Below are positions 12,301 to 27,300 of a DNA stretch of 64,000 bases, in pieces (the stretch's first letter is position 1; every line of letters starts with the position of its first letter). A program made the position numbers and the translations under genes. The stretch lies in NCBI GenBank assembly GCA_014706295.1, contig JACSVZ010000002.1, forward strand, positions 16,910,494 to 16,974,493, written 5' to 3'. The stretch is from Lycocorax pyrrhopterus obiensis. Lineage: Eukaryota; Chordata; Aves; Passeriformes; Paradisaeidae. The notes below the pieces were generated by a model that was not told where the DNA came from, searched no databases, and saw only the letters and a list, made by a program, of their open reading frames with translations.

Positions 12301-15300
12301 ATTTTTAGTTAAGCACAGAATGGGTAGATACACTTTTAGAGCCCAGTCTGATGCCTGTGAAAACGCACACTTTGTTTAGATACTACCCTGCCTCTGTAGT
12401 GTTCTTCTCTCTTTTCTAACAGATACCATATAAACTCACAAGCTGTGTTTTTAAGAGCTGCAGAAAAGCCTTCTTTTTCTTCTCTGGCAGAAGTCATAAT
12501 CCTCTCTGTGACATCATAATTGTTCCTACAATCACCAACTGTTATGCCTCAAACAAAGGATTCAGCTTCAAGAGGGAGGAAGGGGAATAAACAGCTGCAA
12601 TAGATAAACTCTTTAAGAAACACACATCCTATTTTGTAATGTTAATATTACAAGCAGAGTGTGAGAAGAGAAAAAGCAGTACAAGGCATACTGAAAAAAT
12701 GGGCTTCAGGAGAAATGTCTCTGAGTAACGGATGCATGTCCCTGCTAAATCTGTTCTGGCAGTGCAGGACTGACTTAACAGCCTGTATCATTATCCCTCT
12801 GGGTATAGACATTTCAAACCAGAGCAGAGGTAGCCCCGGGAGAAAGGCTTGGAGTAAAAGAGATATGTGGCTAAAATCGCCTGCCACTCTGCAGACCCCA
12901 GCAATTGCATCCTCCTCTACAGACTCCCACACCTCCTCAGAGGTTTAACGAATCATGAGAATCTTTAACGCTTTCTGGAAATGAAAACAGTGATGTCATC
13001 TCCTCTGAACCAACCTTAGGCAACCTGACATAATAGACTGGATAAGTACATGCAAGAGCTTATTTAGCAATATAGATAAAGTAATCATTAGAGCTGGTGT
13101 TTACAGATTTCCCAGTGAAGAGTTTTTTACGAATTTTTTCTCTATTCCTTCAAAAGATTACTTCGTATCTACTGCATGCAATGAAACTAGGTATTCCAGT
13201 CTTGACTTGCCATGTGTAATTTCTGAATGTAATTAAAACATCTTTTTATTTCCAGAAATCTTTGTAACAACATTCCTAGGTATATGATTTATGCCTACAG
13301 TTACACAAGGCAAATGCTATGCAAAGCCATACAGTTCAAGTTTCAAAATCATGTGTGCTGCTTTGAAGCTCCATTGTTAAAAGTATAAAACCCCCAGAAA
13401 ATAATAATGTTCTTTCTTTCATGTTGTATATGTGAAATTCAGGTCAGATATTTTCTAAAATTATGATTACAGAACCCCCCCCCGCCCCCCCAAGTGTATC
13501 TGGTGTGCATTATTTTAATACACAGAAATGTGCAGCAGGCAGTCCTACCTTCGCCCTCCACATCAGCCATAGCTTGAAGACATCAACGTGCCGTCCACAC
13601 TGCAAGGCCTTGTCTCCCGTGTCGTAAGACAGGTCGTAGTGCTTGTCTTGTTGAAAGAGGTAGGAAGCATGCATTTGATTGCAACTCTGCATCAGTCCCT
13701 TATGGACACAAAGACACAAGCACAGTGATGTTGGCACAGATTTGACTACTGCTTTGAGGGTTGCTTTGAGTGAAAAACTACAAACACCCAAATTCAGCCG
13801 AATATATGTCCAAGTGCAAAAGGAAGATCAAAAAAAAGGAAAAAACTAGACTTAGTTGCTCAATGGACTAATCCCTTTCAGTGCCCAAGATGCCTTGGTA
13901 CCTGATCCAGCAATGTGTAAGCCACTCCCAGATCCAAATAATTTTTTATAAAAAGCTGGACACTGTGCTTCTTAGTTTTCTTATGCTTAACTTCAGTTTT
14001 GGATCTTGCCTTTTATTCTTTGTTCTGGTTCCTTTTCCTCCTTTCCTTTGAAGGCATCTTTTCTGAGTCGGACCAACTGGTGACTAATCTAAAGAATATC
14101 ACAGCACTTTTCAATTGCTTTGGTCTCTAAAATTCTGATTTTTATTGTTTTCTTTCTTTGTAGGAACAGTTCTTTTCTGCAAAGCCCTCAGCTGCAGATT
14201 GGATGCTTAAGTGGTATAGAAAGCTTTGAAGAGACAGAAGAGCATATGGCCTGTAAACAGCCAGCTAGAGCTATTTCTGGGCTGCAACACACCATTCTAA
14301 GAGGCAGCTTTGTGGGAGGGACAGAAGCCAACAAGGTGAGAAAACCTGGCTCATGAAAGCATGAGGTTTCCTTTTTAAAGTAAAATGCAGAGAGCCACAT
14401 TCTGGCTCTAGTTAAGATCTCAACCAAGTTTATGGTATACCTTAGGGCTGTTGCCTAAAATGGCAATTTCCAATACAAGAAGAATCATAACATGGCTGTT
14501 TATCATCAAGTCTAATCTTTATGTGTAACTCAAAACTGAGATAGCAAAATGAGAGGGGGGAAAAAAATTGACTTTCTCCTAATCTGAGCCATCTGTTCTC
14601 ACTAGAAGTCAAGGATGGTACTGACTTCAGCCAGGCAGGATTTGTCTTGGGGAACTGACCCAGAGGGCAAATAAAAGCCAGTTTCTCTCTTCCTAAGTGC
14701 AATCACTTTGTATACAATCTGTTGTACAGCTGTTAGCAAAACAGCAACCAGCTTTTTGATAGCTGGTCTATTAAGTGGTGGCTGTACGGCAGCTGTCCCA
14801 GTAACTGATGGTTATATGAAAATTACAGGCTTGAAGGGTAATTCAAATTCTAGCGCTAAATGAAACGTCTACTTTTTATTCCAAGTGCACTTAGTGTTCC
14901 ATTTTTACTTCCATGTGCCCCCAAGTGGATATATAGATCAAAGCTGGGCAGGAATATCATAAAAGTCTAGAAAGTCTAATGATGCCTCGATTCTGGACCA
15001 AATGTTGTGCTGCGTGTAAACCATGACATTCACCCCAAGAGGGCCAGAGTTTGCCTGCAGTTACATCTTATGCTACACAGCAACTAGTGGGGTTACACAA
15101 TTATGCAGCCACAACTTAACCACGGACATTTAGAATGGGAAGTCACAAAACTCTGTACAGATATTGCCACTGATGGCCTCATTTCTGCTAGACATCTGCT
15201 TTAATTCCTCCTGCAGTCACAGCCTAAGCATGCAAATAGTGGTTTTTTCTCAGTTCCTGTTATAATCCTCATCACATTAGCAAATATTAGCTATGGCACA

Positions 15301-18300
15301 CTGATGAAGAAAATATCCAGGATTTTCAGAAGTAAAATGCCAGAAAGGAGCAGAGAAGCACGTATATTGTGACATACCTCTTCTCTTACTAGCAGGGCTG
15401 AACACTGCAGTGGGACGCCCATCATCTTGTGAGGGTTCCAGGTCACTGAGTTAGCCCTGGGACAGAAAACCACATGAAACTCAGACATTGTACTATGTGA
15501 TGAAATCCCAGAGGCATTTAGAAATAATTAGAATAATACCGAACATGTAGCAATACTCACTTTTTTCTTTTTCCGAGCAAGCAAAGCTGAAAATAATCAT
15601 GGCTGATATTAGGAAAGCAATGCCTTCACAGGGGACTAATCCACTCCAGTTGGCTTTTGGATGACAATCCTGGCAATTTACCACAGGATAAATGCTCTAT
15701 CCACTAAATTTAATCAGTGTTAAACTTTCTGGGGAGTCATACATACTTTACAAATATAGAGCAAACTTACTAAAAACACCCACTTGACTGATGAACGTCC
15801 TAAAATTGCACAGTCAATTGAAGACACAGATAGGAAGCTGGCAACCTAGCAGGTCTCCCTCCCTCTGATTCCAGTTTCAGCAAGATTTTAGTCATTAGCT
15901 CACACAGGCATTTTTAAAAATTCCTTGAAATACTTCTGGGTATCACTAAGTCTCTGAGTAACCTGGAAAACCTGGCCCAAAGTAATTTCTCTTTTTGCTC
16001 CGATGATGGCAAATTTTCATAGCTCCTTAATTTTTGCTTGGCTACAGCAATTCACACAACTACAGTAATATGGACAGAACTGACCCATCTTGCCAGAAAA
16101 GAGTCTGATCCTGCCTCCCTTCAGGACACGTGTCGAAAAAACTGCTGTCAGCCTAGGTTTTGGGAACAAACAGAGAACTGACACAACATGGTCTAGAGAA
16201 GAGGCATTTGGGACTGTGGTGAGGGCTGAACGGAAGATTGTCCAGTTGTTTATTATTTTAATTTTGTGTTATGCTTGACTGGCTATTTTATAATTACTAT
16301 TGTTACATATGACGAATTAGCTGATAAATGTATATATTTGCATCCTATTGGGCAAGCTGTCAAGGATGCATAGTGCTTGTGATTTCATCTAGTGCAGTGA
16401 TTTGTATTTTGATGGTACAAATTGGCATAAGTCAGTCAACTGAGGCATGTGAAAACTTAAAGGACCCAGGACACACTTGCAGGTAACACTAATGTGAACA
16501 GAGGTGAGCATGTTAGAATCTAGCAGTGTTTTTCTTTGTAGGACTTGGAGACAGTGCTACAGGTTTATGCACCTCCTGCCAAATTGCTTCCACTCCTCCA
16601 AAGCAAGCAACTTCAAAATTCACATGGACATCAGGCAGTACTTCTGTGCTTTCTCCTTTGCTATTTAAATGGGACTGTGCAAGTGCCTGATGCAAAATCT
16701 GTAGGGAAGAGGCAACATCTGGCCACTTGGCTTGGCTTTTTGAGTATTTGGCAGCTTTTAATCAGCTCAGTCATCTGATTACAACACCAAAGCTAATGAT
16801 TCCGAACATCCACTCAGGTCTACGAATTTCCCTTGATATGATACTTTTTAATTTTATTTGTGCCTATGCAAAATCAGACAGAAATTCTTTAAGAGACCTC
16901 TAAGTAACAATACTGGTATGCATTTTCTCAAGAAAAAGGATTACTTGCTGACAACAGCCAGATGTGAATTATGGTCACTTATTTACCTAATTACATACCA
17001 ATTGCACACAGAAAAATAATTATGTAAAATAAAAATCCACCATTTTTCATTTGTTATCAGTTATTTTGGGCTTCTGTCATCAGTGTGTGTTTGAAGAAAT
17101 TGCTGACCAAGACAAACAGTGAAGTAAAAAAATCTACAGGAATCCACAGATGTTTTCCAAAAGCATCTCATGTTTACCCAAATATCAGAGCATCAAGAAC
17201 CTATGTGATTTTTGGGCTGTGGGTCAAAGATAGGAAAAAAAGGAATATTTTTCCTTTAGAGATTTCAAATGGATGACAGGAGAGATTCACGACTGGAAGA
17301 ATTTGGTCCTGAGCCATCACTAAACACAGACTGATGCAATCACGGAGCAGCCACAGCCCCCGGAAGGATGCCCGGACCCTCTATGGGAGCACTCACTCAC
17401 TGCACACATGCTTTTCTCATGTAGCTGTCACCTCCTGCCTGAGCCTCTGGACGGGGAACACCAGACTGGAACTCCTGATGTTGACCAGACCTATCTGCTC
17501 CACACACTGGGGCTTGGGCTTCCTTCAGGGCGCCTTTGAGCACCCTGATATCTGCCGTGGGGGACTGGAGGGCACGGTAGGGACGGTCCTGCAACTCATC
17601 CTGCCTGTGACAGGAGTATTTCTGCTGGACTATTACCAGAGGGATGTGAGTACTCAGAGTGCAGTGTGCTGCAGTAAATGTTCCCTTTCCTATCAGCTTC
17701 AGTTCTCTTCTACTCAGACGTGTGATGACTCCATTATCTACCATGAAACAGAAAGGTCCATAAAAGGTCTGCTCTAAAGGTTCCCACATTTGAGATCTGG
17801 ACAAACTGAAATGAGTCACTGTGTCCAGCAAGCAGAGGAACAGCATTCGAAATAACAAATTTCCTTAATTCACTGTCAAACATAATGAGATCGTGCTTAT
17901 CAAAGCACTTAATAAAATCCAGTGGAGTTCTGGATCTAAAGCATATTATGTGGAAAATGCTCCAAAGTAGATTTAACCTGAACTTCCCATTCCAGCACAA
18001 TTTGGGCAGCAATTTGGGATGCAAACACTTTGTTTCATACTCTGCCCTCACAGGCAATGAGGCAGATTTTTCTAACTTGCTGGATATTTGGATCTATGTC
18101 CTTTTAATGCATGATATATAAGTTCGGAGTGCTGTAGGCAGTCTTAACTAAATCAAATTTATAGAATCGCTGGCTGCTTTCCAAATTTTGCATGAGAGAT
18201 GCATGAGAAAAGAACTGAATCATCAAGGTATCTTCCTAAACTCCAGGATCAGGATGAGGAAGTTGTTTGTAATTTTAATCGGCAAGGAACAGCAATTTGA

Positions 18301-21300
18301 TTTAGTGACAAAGAAGGAGGAAGGGAGTAATGACTTACTCTCAAACATCATGAACTTCAGGAAATACAGAAATGAGAGTGACTCCACCTAGCTCAGTATA
18401 CTCCCTCTAGAAAGTGGACTAAATAGGTGACTGGGAAGAATACAAAACAGGGCAAGCACCTATGAACTTTCTCTAAATACTTTCTGAGCTTCCCTCATTT
18501 GTGGCTCATAGAAATCCTGAATGGTCTTTGTCTTTCCCTGAATGTAGATGAATCTTAACATCCTATGGAAAGGATTTCCACAGCTTAATGAAATGATTCT
18601 GAGTAAGCAGCTGTTTTTAAGTTTAAGCTCAGTCCTTCCAGCCTGGACTAGCATCACTTACGTTCATCTGCATTATCGGCAATGTTTATGAGCTCATTAC
18701 TACAACTATGTATATATCCAGGCACAGATTTACTGAGAAGACATCAATAACAGAGTCTGGAGAGGGCTATTCTCTCCAGAAGTGACAGAGCAGGACATGT
18801 CCTAACTGCAGGTGCATCCATGTTTTATACTTCAAACTTCAGTGTACAAGACCTACGAGATTCACTTCTTAGAGAAATGAAATTGCTAATTCATGTTGGA
18901 TGCTGAATCAAAGAACACTGCAGAAACTACTCTGGACCTGTGAATGTATGGTGGAAGAACAGAGAAACAAGCATGGAATGTCTGCTGTTTATACTCCAAA
19001 ACAAATTGTCACAATACTGTAGCACAAAGGCACTCAGCAATGCTGCTGCAACTGGAAGGACAGTTTATGTGATTTCTCCCTACTATATCTTGGAGATAAC
19101 ATTGATCCTTAATTTTTACAGGCATTGCTATGGTAATCATAAGTATGTTAAAATGCATTTAATGAATGTCTTTTATTGATACTAATAAATCATACCTTTC
19201 GATGCCATTTAACTTCCATTTGTGTTTCCTTGACATCAGGAGCCCACCACCCCATGCTCCCTGGAAGGCAAGACACATTATCTTAACGAGAGCTCTGCTT
19301 TCCTCCGCGATGACATCTGTGCATTCCCATCAGTTTGGGACCCTTTTTATCTTGCTGATGTGGCACATTCCAAAATGACCAGGCAGAGGGAGCCTGAGGC
19401 ATGAGCTGTGCTAACAATTTTCCTCCAGTAACTTGGAAGCAGCGGTTAATAGCCCCTAATCCAGCCCCTAACCCTTACCATCTGCAAACCCCTCACTCGC
19501 CCCTCTGACACTGGCACATCGGGCTGCCCATGCTGTAATTAACAACTTGCAGAGCTGCTCCTGGGTCAGCGGCCTTTCCTCTGGTAGTGACTAAGTTATA
19601 ATAACAAACCAGGCTGAGATCTCAGCTGCTCTGAGGGATTTTCATCGTATTTTGGACCCACTACTGCTTGCCCTCTACTCGTTTGCTTTCCTCACAGAGA
19701 TCTGGGACAAGCAGGCGTTTCATGTGACTGAGAGGTATTTAAGGTAAATACAAATTGTTCCTTTGAATTAGACTGATTTTGGCTGACACAGTAATACAAA
19801 ATCAAGACTCCCAAACCTATGGGAAGTCAATTACCAAGCCCTTTTGGAGAAAGGATTTGCAAAAGTGACATAGAAGATATTCGAGGGCTGAAAGATGATC
19901 CTTCAGAAAGATTTCTTGGCAAGAGCCTGGATAAAGCTAAGTAGCCAATCTGATAATTTTCCCTAACACTTGCATTAACCTGATCAGCAATTCGCAGTAC
20001 TTTATTCCAGACAAATGTAGCCTTTTCCTGATGTATTTATTTTGCAGCTGCTGCAAAAGCTGAGCCAGTACTCAGTACGCTTCTTATGTATTTCTTTACT
20101 AATGGCATTTAAAGATAAAGCTGAAAGCCAAAAGCACTCAAACTAGGTCATCTTAAATGCCCCAGTTGCTACAACTACAACTACAGTCACAGCTCCCAAA
20201 ATATCCCTCTGACCTGAGCCTTTCAGAGGCGTGGGAAGTCAGTGCTTGGATGTTAGACTTAATTACAGGAACTAAATACAACGGGTTTTGTACAAGATGA
20301 CACCGTCCAAAATGAATAAATTAATGCTAATACACCTTGTAATCCAGCCCTCCATGTGTGATCGTACTTACATCCACGTGCATCCAGATTTTGTATTTCT
20401 TGCAGATGTCGGCAATAGCTATGAGAGGATCAAACGCCCCATACACGGTTGTCCCAGCTGTGGCACTCACCAGGAAAGGAACAAACCCCTGCAAGAAAGC
20501 AGAGAGGTGTTATACCTGGTCAGAGTACTGCAGCCCCCTCACCCTGCAGCAGCCGCAGCTCCCCTTGTGGTGCCCCCACAGTGACCCCACAAGTGTCACC
20601 CAGAGGACATCCCTGCTACGTTACACTGGTTTTCTCCAAGTTTAGATGCCCAGGGATATTATAGTTTCTACCTTAAGGTGGCAGCAAACTTCCAAAACCA
20701 GCATCCTCCATTTATTAGGATGCATGAGACAGGTAAGGGCTCAACAGAGCAATTCTCCTTCACACCACCTGCCCGAAACAAAAAAGTCTGCACTGCAGGA
20801 TGTCACATAAACAAACCTCAACCAGGCACCACGGTGAGAGAAGCACTTCTGGTGGACCGTGCCCTGGGCTGCATTGCAATTATCCCAGCGAGTGTCTGGA
20901 CATGCGGTGCCCCAGTTCTGTCAGTGGGAACATCTTGTCTGAGGGTTTCTCCTGGGGCAGTGGACAGGGGAGGTGTGGGGCTCGCCTCCAGCCCCATGCC
21001 TCATGCAGAGCAGGGAGACAGCTCTTCAAAGGCAAAAACAGCAGCCTCCACAGAGGCCAGGGACTATCTCTTGGATTCCCTCTGCTGAATGCTGTGCCTC
21101 ACAGCAGAGCACTCACCAGCCATCACTTCTGCACTATGAGGTCTGGGGTCTGCTAAAATTTATGCCAGCGTTTCATTTTAATTTCATTTGTAGTTACATT
21201 GATTTCATAAGGAGTACTTAGAGGTCAAGAGGGGCTACTTTTTTTTTTGCAGAACTGGGGTTCAAACCATCAAAAAAGTCCAAATTTCCGTCTGCAACAG

Positions 21301-24300
21301 TCAGTAGGTTTGAGTGGCACTCTAATGCCATTTTGCCTCATTTTTTTAATATACTGTATTGCTTTTCTTGGAAAAGATGTGCTTTTAATGAACATTTGTG
21401 CTATTAATCAGCTTTGACTGGTGTGTTTCTAGTGACTATAAATGTTGAAAGTACAGGGCTGAGTTCATTGCATACTTTAAACTGATGTTTTTATTCTAGC
21501 TTCTGTTAGTGAACACATATGAAAGTGTGTGCATTTTTAGAGATATGTGGATTTTAGTTTACCTTCCATTGATTTGGTGAGTCTGTGAGAAGTATTTTCA
21601 ATGCATTAAAATAAAACAAATTCCCCAAAATGATTACACTGGTTTTGACAATATTCAGCTGAGAAACTGCATCATAGGCTGATAATATAAAAGAGGAGGA
21701 TGTTATGCAGAACAACATATAAAAAGAAAGCCAAATAGCTCATGGATATTATAAAGTAGCTCTAAACCTATTTTCTCAGCAACTCTTGCCTCAGTAATTG
21801 GCAGGCTACATTTCTGAGAAATAAATCAAAACTTAATGGGCAAGGCTGTGTTGTTTTACCAAGGAAAGTGAACGACTGGCTTTACCATTCTTTGGGTTTT
21901 TTTCTTCTTTGGAAGCAGAAAAGCTGGAAAACTTACTTTTTGTTTGGCTTCAACAATTCTTCTTTCAAGGTCCGATGGGATCATTTTCCCTCTGGAGCAA
22001 GAGAGAGTTACATCAGTAACTTGATCTTGAAATCAACTTTTGCTGTTACTTCTTCATTTAATAGGAAACCCAAAGAAGGAGCAAAGTGACTTTTTTGCCC
22101 AAGAGTTATGCTGCGTTGAAGAGCACAGAAAGACTCTGTCCATTAGTCTGAGTTTTTACCCTAATTATTTAGTCAATTTATTTGCATCAATATGGTGATG
22201 GTAGCTGAGAGGAAGTATCTCATGGACACCCTATTAAAGACTGATGCTGCTCCTTGGAGCCTCTTGGTCCTGTCTGCAGTTACAGTCCTGGGAATAAGTT
22301 TCAGGCTCCCAGGGAGAGGCTCAGCTCACCCTCCCACGAAGTTTGCTGGGTGCCAAATGCCATGGTCCTCTCTCAGCAGGCACAGAAAATGCCAGCCGAG
22401 CTGCATGGCCTTGAGCAGTGCAACTCAGCTGTGCTGTCAGCAGCTGTCTCTGTGTTCCCTTCCCAGGGATGAACTCGTTTCAGGGTGACTTTTCCACGGT
22501 TTAGTGAGGAACATGTTTGCATTTGCTTGAAGCAGGGTGTGAGAAGCTGCCAGTCTAGACTCGCTATATTCACTGTCAGTCTCTCAGACTGTATTTGCAA
22601 CACCTCTGGTATGAACCACCTACTTCAGATTCAGACTCAGTTGTGTAAGGCTTGAAGGCTAATTTAGAAATCCTGTAAATTAACTAGGTGCAAGATTGAT
22701 ACTGAATATTGAGACTAAGGTTTTCTTTGCTTTAGACACAAGCAAGTCTATAAAAGAAGAGGCAGTATGAATACCAGCAATACAAACATGATAGATTCCC
22801 ATGTTACACAAATAAAGTCTTCACTTTGAATGATGTACATTTAGACTGATATAAAATTTTAAGACTTTTTCAGATTTTTTTCTTTCACTAGGCCCTCACC
22901 TCCTGCTGCTATAAAAAAAGAACAACCTTTATTAAAGCTCAAAATGAAGTCACATGGAAACTAATAAACCCATTAGTTTTAGTTTCATTTTGCATAAAAA
23001 CGCTTGAACTGTTTTCATGGCATTTGGATGCATGTCCTTTTTTAAAATTATTTATTTATTGAAATAAGATGCTGCTGTTTTTTTAAGTTTTCATCCTTAC
23101 ATAGCTTACAATAAGATGGTATTAATTTCAGTAGAAATGGGTTTGTACTGATGAATTTTTTTGCAAAATCTCTCCCGCATATTCAAAACACTAAAATACT
23201 GGAAGAATAACTAAAAATAAAAAGCTCTATGAATCTAAAAATTGGCCCTGATTTTTCTTGCAGAAGTGCAAGGAATGTCTAAAGAGTATTCAGCTCCTTG
23301 TGAGTCCCAGACACATGTGCACGTTCAGAGAAAAGCAGTAGTAGTCTTATCCTCAAAAAATGTTCCTGGGATTGTTAGAGGAATAAAGAAAATAAAACCA
23401 CGTCAAAGGAGGGCAATGGGTTCCTCCTCAAAACATAATTTATATGTTGGTCTTTAACAGTTTCTGATTTAGTGAGCTTATGCATAGAAACATACACAGA
23501 ACTGGACAGATGCTTTCACTGCCCAAATTTTTTTACCAAAGTGATTATCCAGCCCCTGGTCACATCAAGTAGATGCAGGAATTTATGGCCAGGAGAGTGC
23601 AATACCCAAGCAATGTCAAGGTCTACCAGCTAAACCAGGCAAACTTGGCAGGTGTGGGTCAGAATGGGTAAGAGCCACTAGGAAGTATGCTTGGTCATAC
23701 TGAAAACATCAAAAAGGTATCCAGGTGCCCCTTCACCCTTCCACAGGCCCACATCTTCACAGAGGGTCTTCTCAACCAGACCAGCCCCCATCCTGTGCAA
23801 ACAATTTGCTCTGTCCCTGTGGTGTCTGTGAGACACACAGTAACCCTGCTGTTTACTTCAGCATGGGCAGGCTAACCACGGTCTTCACAGAAAATCATCA
23901 CGCTGAATTCGCACAAGAAGAAAAGGAAGACACGACTTTATTGATCCACATCCATCTTTAGTGAATAGAAACAACTGGGGATTTATTTTGATGTGTACTG
24001 GTTGTTTTGACACCATTAAATCCTCTTCAAGGTGTGTTCAGTCTTTTGTTAATAAAAAGATAGTAAGACCATAAGTCAATACGAGGCACTGTGATTAGCA
24101 CTGTAAATTGCTCACTTGGTGCTTGTTTTTTAATGTGGGAGCAGAGTATTCTGATGGCAGCAAAACCTTCCATTTCTGCTAGAGACATAATTAATTCAGC
24201 ACCTTGTAACAATGAGGGACTCAAATAGCATTTTCTATTGAAAAGACTCTCAGAATCTGTAAGAACTGTTCTATTAATTTTTGTCCCATAGAAGGTGTTT

Positions 24301-27300
24301 TTCCCTAAAATTGAAAATTTTTATCAGAACACATTGATTTTGTTAATAAACTTTTGCTTTCTCAAAATGGGTTTTCATAGAGAATCAGAACCTTTTAGTT
24401 GGCTGAGTTAAGCAAGAAGTTATCTACCACCCTTTTTTGGAGCCTATGTGACCTGCAGATTAGTTGCCTCCTGTGCTGTTGGTTTCCAGGGACCATCATC
24501 CTCCTTAGCCTCCTCCAATACTGCCAAGATCCTTCTCTTCACATCCTATCACAAACATGTCCCTACCAAGGGCACTGAGGGAAATGTAATCCAGCTGAGA
24601 GAGATGGGGGGGGGGGGCGGGGCACAAAGTAACAGAATTACATTAGCAAATGCTCCTAAGTATTTTATTCCTATAAAAGGCCCACTTCAGCTCATTTTAA
24701 TGGATCAAAATGTGAGAGTCTGATTTGACCAAAACAAGCTTCCTTCTGGTTTCTTAGCACAAAATGTAAAGAATGATGTTAGTTTGATATCCCATTTCAC
24801 ATCAGAATGAAAGGAAAAAAAATATCAGAAACCTCTGAGGAAAGGAACTTTTAAGACTTTCCAAAAACGGACCCATAAAAAAGCTACTAACAGAGACAGT
24901 TCCTCAAGTGGGATAAATGAGTGTAAAGCTGCTGAAGATGGTAGTGCTATGACAAATTATACCAACTGCTGACCAGATCCTACATGCTCTCTCTGAGCTG
25001 AGCACCTGGTGATCCTCTCTTATGCACCACAAAAAGAGCTGTATTTGACATCTTTACTTACCTTTCATCACATCTAATCAAAACCACACTATCTGTACCA
25101 ATACCCAAGGCCGCAGCTCCTTTCTTCACAGAAAAGTGACTCTGAAAAAATACATTTATTATTATTTATTGGTTTTATTATTTCTTATCTAATTTAATGT
25201 AAAACACTACCCTCTTGCAAGCCCTTCAGCAAGAAGTCCCACAAGGCAGTAATTCCATTCAGAGCCCTTTTGGAAACTGATCATTGTAATTTGAGGCTTC
25301 AAAGCCAGTCAGTACCATCAACTGGAGAAACAGCAATCCCTCTAATCTGGGTTTACTCCTGGAATATTAAATACACAACTGTGGTTGATGCTGGACCCTG
25401 ACGCATGCCTGCAGCTTCTACTGCTTGTACATATTCAGCTATGAGCTTGATTAACTGAAACAAAAGTCTTCCCTTGAGAAGTCATTTAGTTTGTGATGTC
25501 CAGAGTCATGAGCTACACTGTATCTTCTGCCCAAATAATACACTTAGAGAAATTAAGATAGGAAGCCTAATTGTGATCTCATGCCAGTGAAAGCCAGTAA
25601 TAACTCCTACTAATAAACAGAGCTAGTGACGTTTACGATCAGAATAGGGCTATTATTATTATTATTATTATTATAGTAAGACTATTAGTTAATCTGTATG
25701 TACAAAATAAAATGTGTAAGTTACATACTGGAGTGCAAGTCGACCTAATTTTCTCTTGCTCATAGGACTTAACTCCCGAGCCAGTATTGGTTTACAATTC
25801 TAAATTAAATCCCAGTGATTATGATAATGCAACATTTTTATATCAAATTATAGCCCCAAGAATCTGATTTTGTATTAACTCAAACCCAGCTGTTAACAAT
25901 ATTGTCCAAAGTAATTTTAACTACAGATTATTAAACATTAAAAAATGGAAATTCTTTAGGTATACTACAGTACCATTAGCCTAGGATGTAACACTATAAA
26001 AAAGATCCAGAAGATAAAAATCTAACAAGCCTTTTAAAGTGTTCAGAGTATTAAAGAAGAAAGGAAGACCTAGTTTGCAGAAGATCACACAGGAGAAAAG
26101 TAATCACTATTGCTTTGCCAAGGGAGTACTTGCAAGCAGCAGAGAGCTGCAAGGAAAGATTGACACAACGTTACACTTAAACGGGCTTTACTTAAAGGCA
26201 ATGAGGGCACAGATTCACTGCACAGGAAAGGGCTCCATACATAATGAACACTTTGAAAATTACAGGCCAACTTAATGAAAGAGGAAGGAGAGTAGAACAA
26301 CTGCAACATGTATGTCCAACTTAAGAAGTAAAAAAACCTCTGTGTTTTAAAAATTGCTCAGGGAGTAGTTTTCATTGAGTCTTGACTTCTGTGGTTAACA
26401 TTGCTATGGTTGAGTTTCCAGTACAAATTCCTTTTTTTATATGCCTGTATCTCACCATTTGGGCTGAAATTCTTGAAGTTTTCATGATGTCTGCTGACTT
26501 TTTAAATATCCAGACATTTTGAAGAAGTTTAGATTGCTCTTGAGTCATGTTTCACTGATGATATATTGACAATTTGAAAATACTTCCTCAGGTAAATATT
26601 TTTCATACTACATTTATTTTTTAAATGCACTGGGTTGGTACAGCTTTTCCCTGTGGGATATGGCTGCAGGGTACCAACAAGGTGTATTGAGCAGCCACTG
26701 AACACGTTGCCTAGATCTAAAATCAGTTTATGAAGCCCTAGTACAGCAAACCACCCCAGTCCCTGAACTAAGCACACTCTGAAATGTAAACATACACACA
26801 TTGGACTGACTCTCGCATAAACTGATGATAAATGAAACGCATATTCATCACTTAGATGAGCTACAGGGGGTTTGTGCCTGTGCTTAAGTGTTCTGCTGTC
26901 CTGAACTGGGCTCCTTGCAGCTAGCCTAACCAAGATGACATCATCAAGTAGGCTTCCTCTACGTGCTGGGGGAAACAGGCACCTCCAAGCGAGGATTCAT
27001 GCAGCGTAAGGGGTGCTGGTTTGCAGTGGGTGCTGAATGACCTCAGGTGAAGAAGTTTCTACCCCTTCTCTCTGAACAAAGTCCTGTGATATCTGCTGTG
27101 AGAATGGGAAGTGTACAGCATCTGCAGCCACCAGCGCTCCGGACACTGCAGATGTTTAACACGCTGACACTGTCCAGCCTATTAAAGCCACTGGTCACTG
27201 GTGTGTTCATCTCAGAGAAGGAGTTTGCTCTGTTGTTTTTCTAGCTGGGAGTCACAAGGTGCTAGGAAGTACTTAGACACTGAACATCACAGCTCAGCCA

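Larger units (their letters stand above)
11818..13548 (-). other. GAD2: GAD2 intron 13
   Basis: A 1.7 kb intron. It has a C-rich tract at 13475-13491 and a short G-rich tract at 12176-12189. No other element recognised. Confidence 0.8.

Noticed and set aside
17334..17858. Overlapping open frames of about 150 codons on both strands in intron 11
   Set aside because: Chance openness of both strands in a locally G+C-richer patch; no domain, and no phase-compatible exon.
18460..18657. Possible ancient LINE-like fragment in intron 11
   Set aside because: The minus-strand peptide faintly resembles a repeat-derived peptide, but I could not match it to a family or find an end signature.
26529..26933. 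134-codon open frame on the minus strand in GAD2 intron 7
   Set aside because: No recognisable domain, no splice boundaries fitting GAD2 phases, and composition like the surrounding intron.
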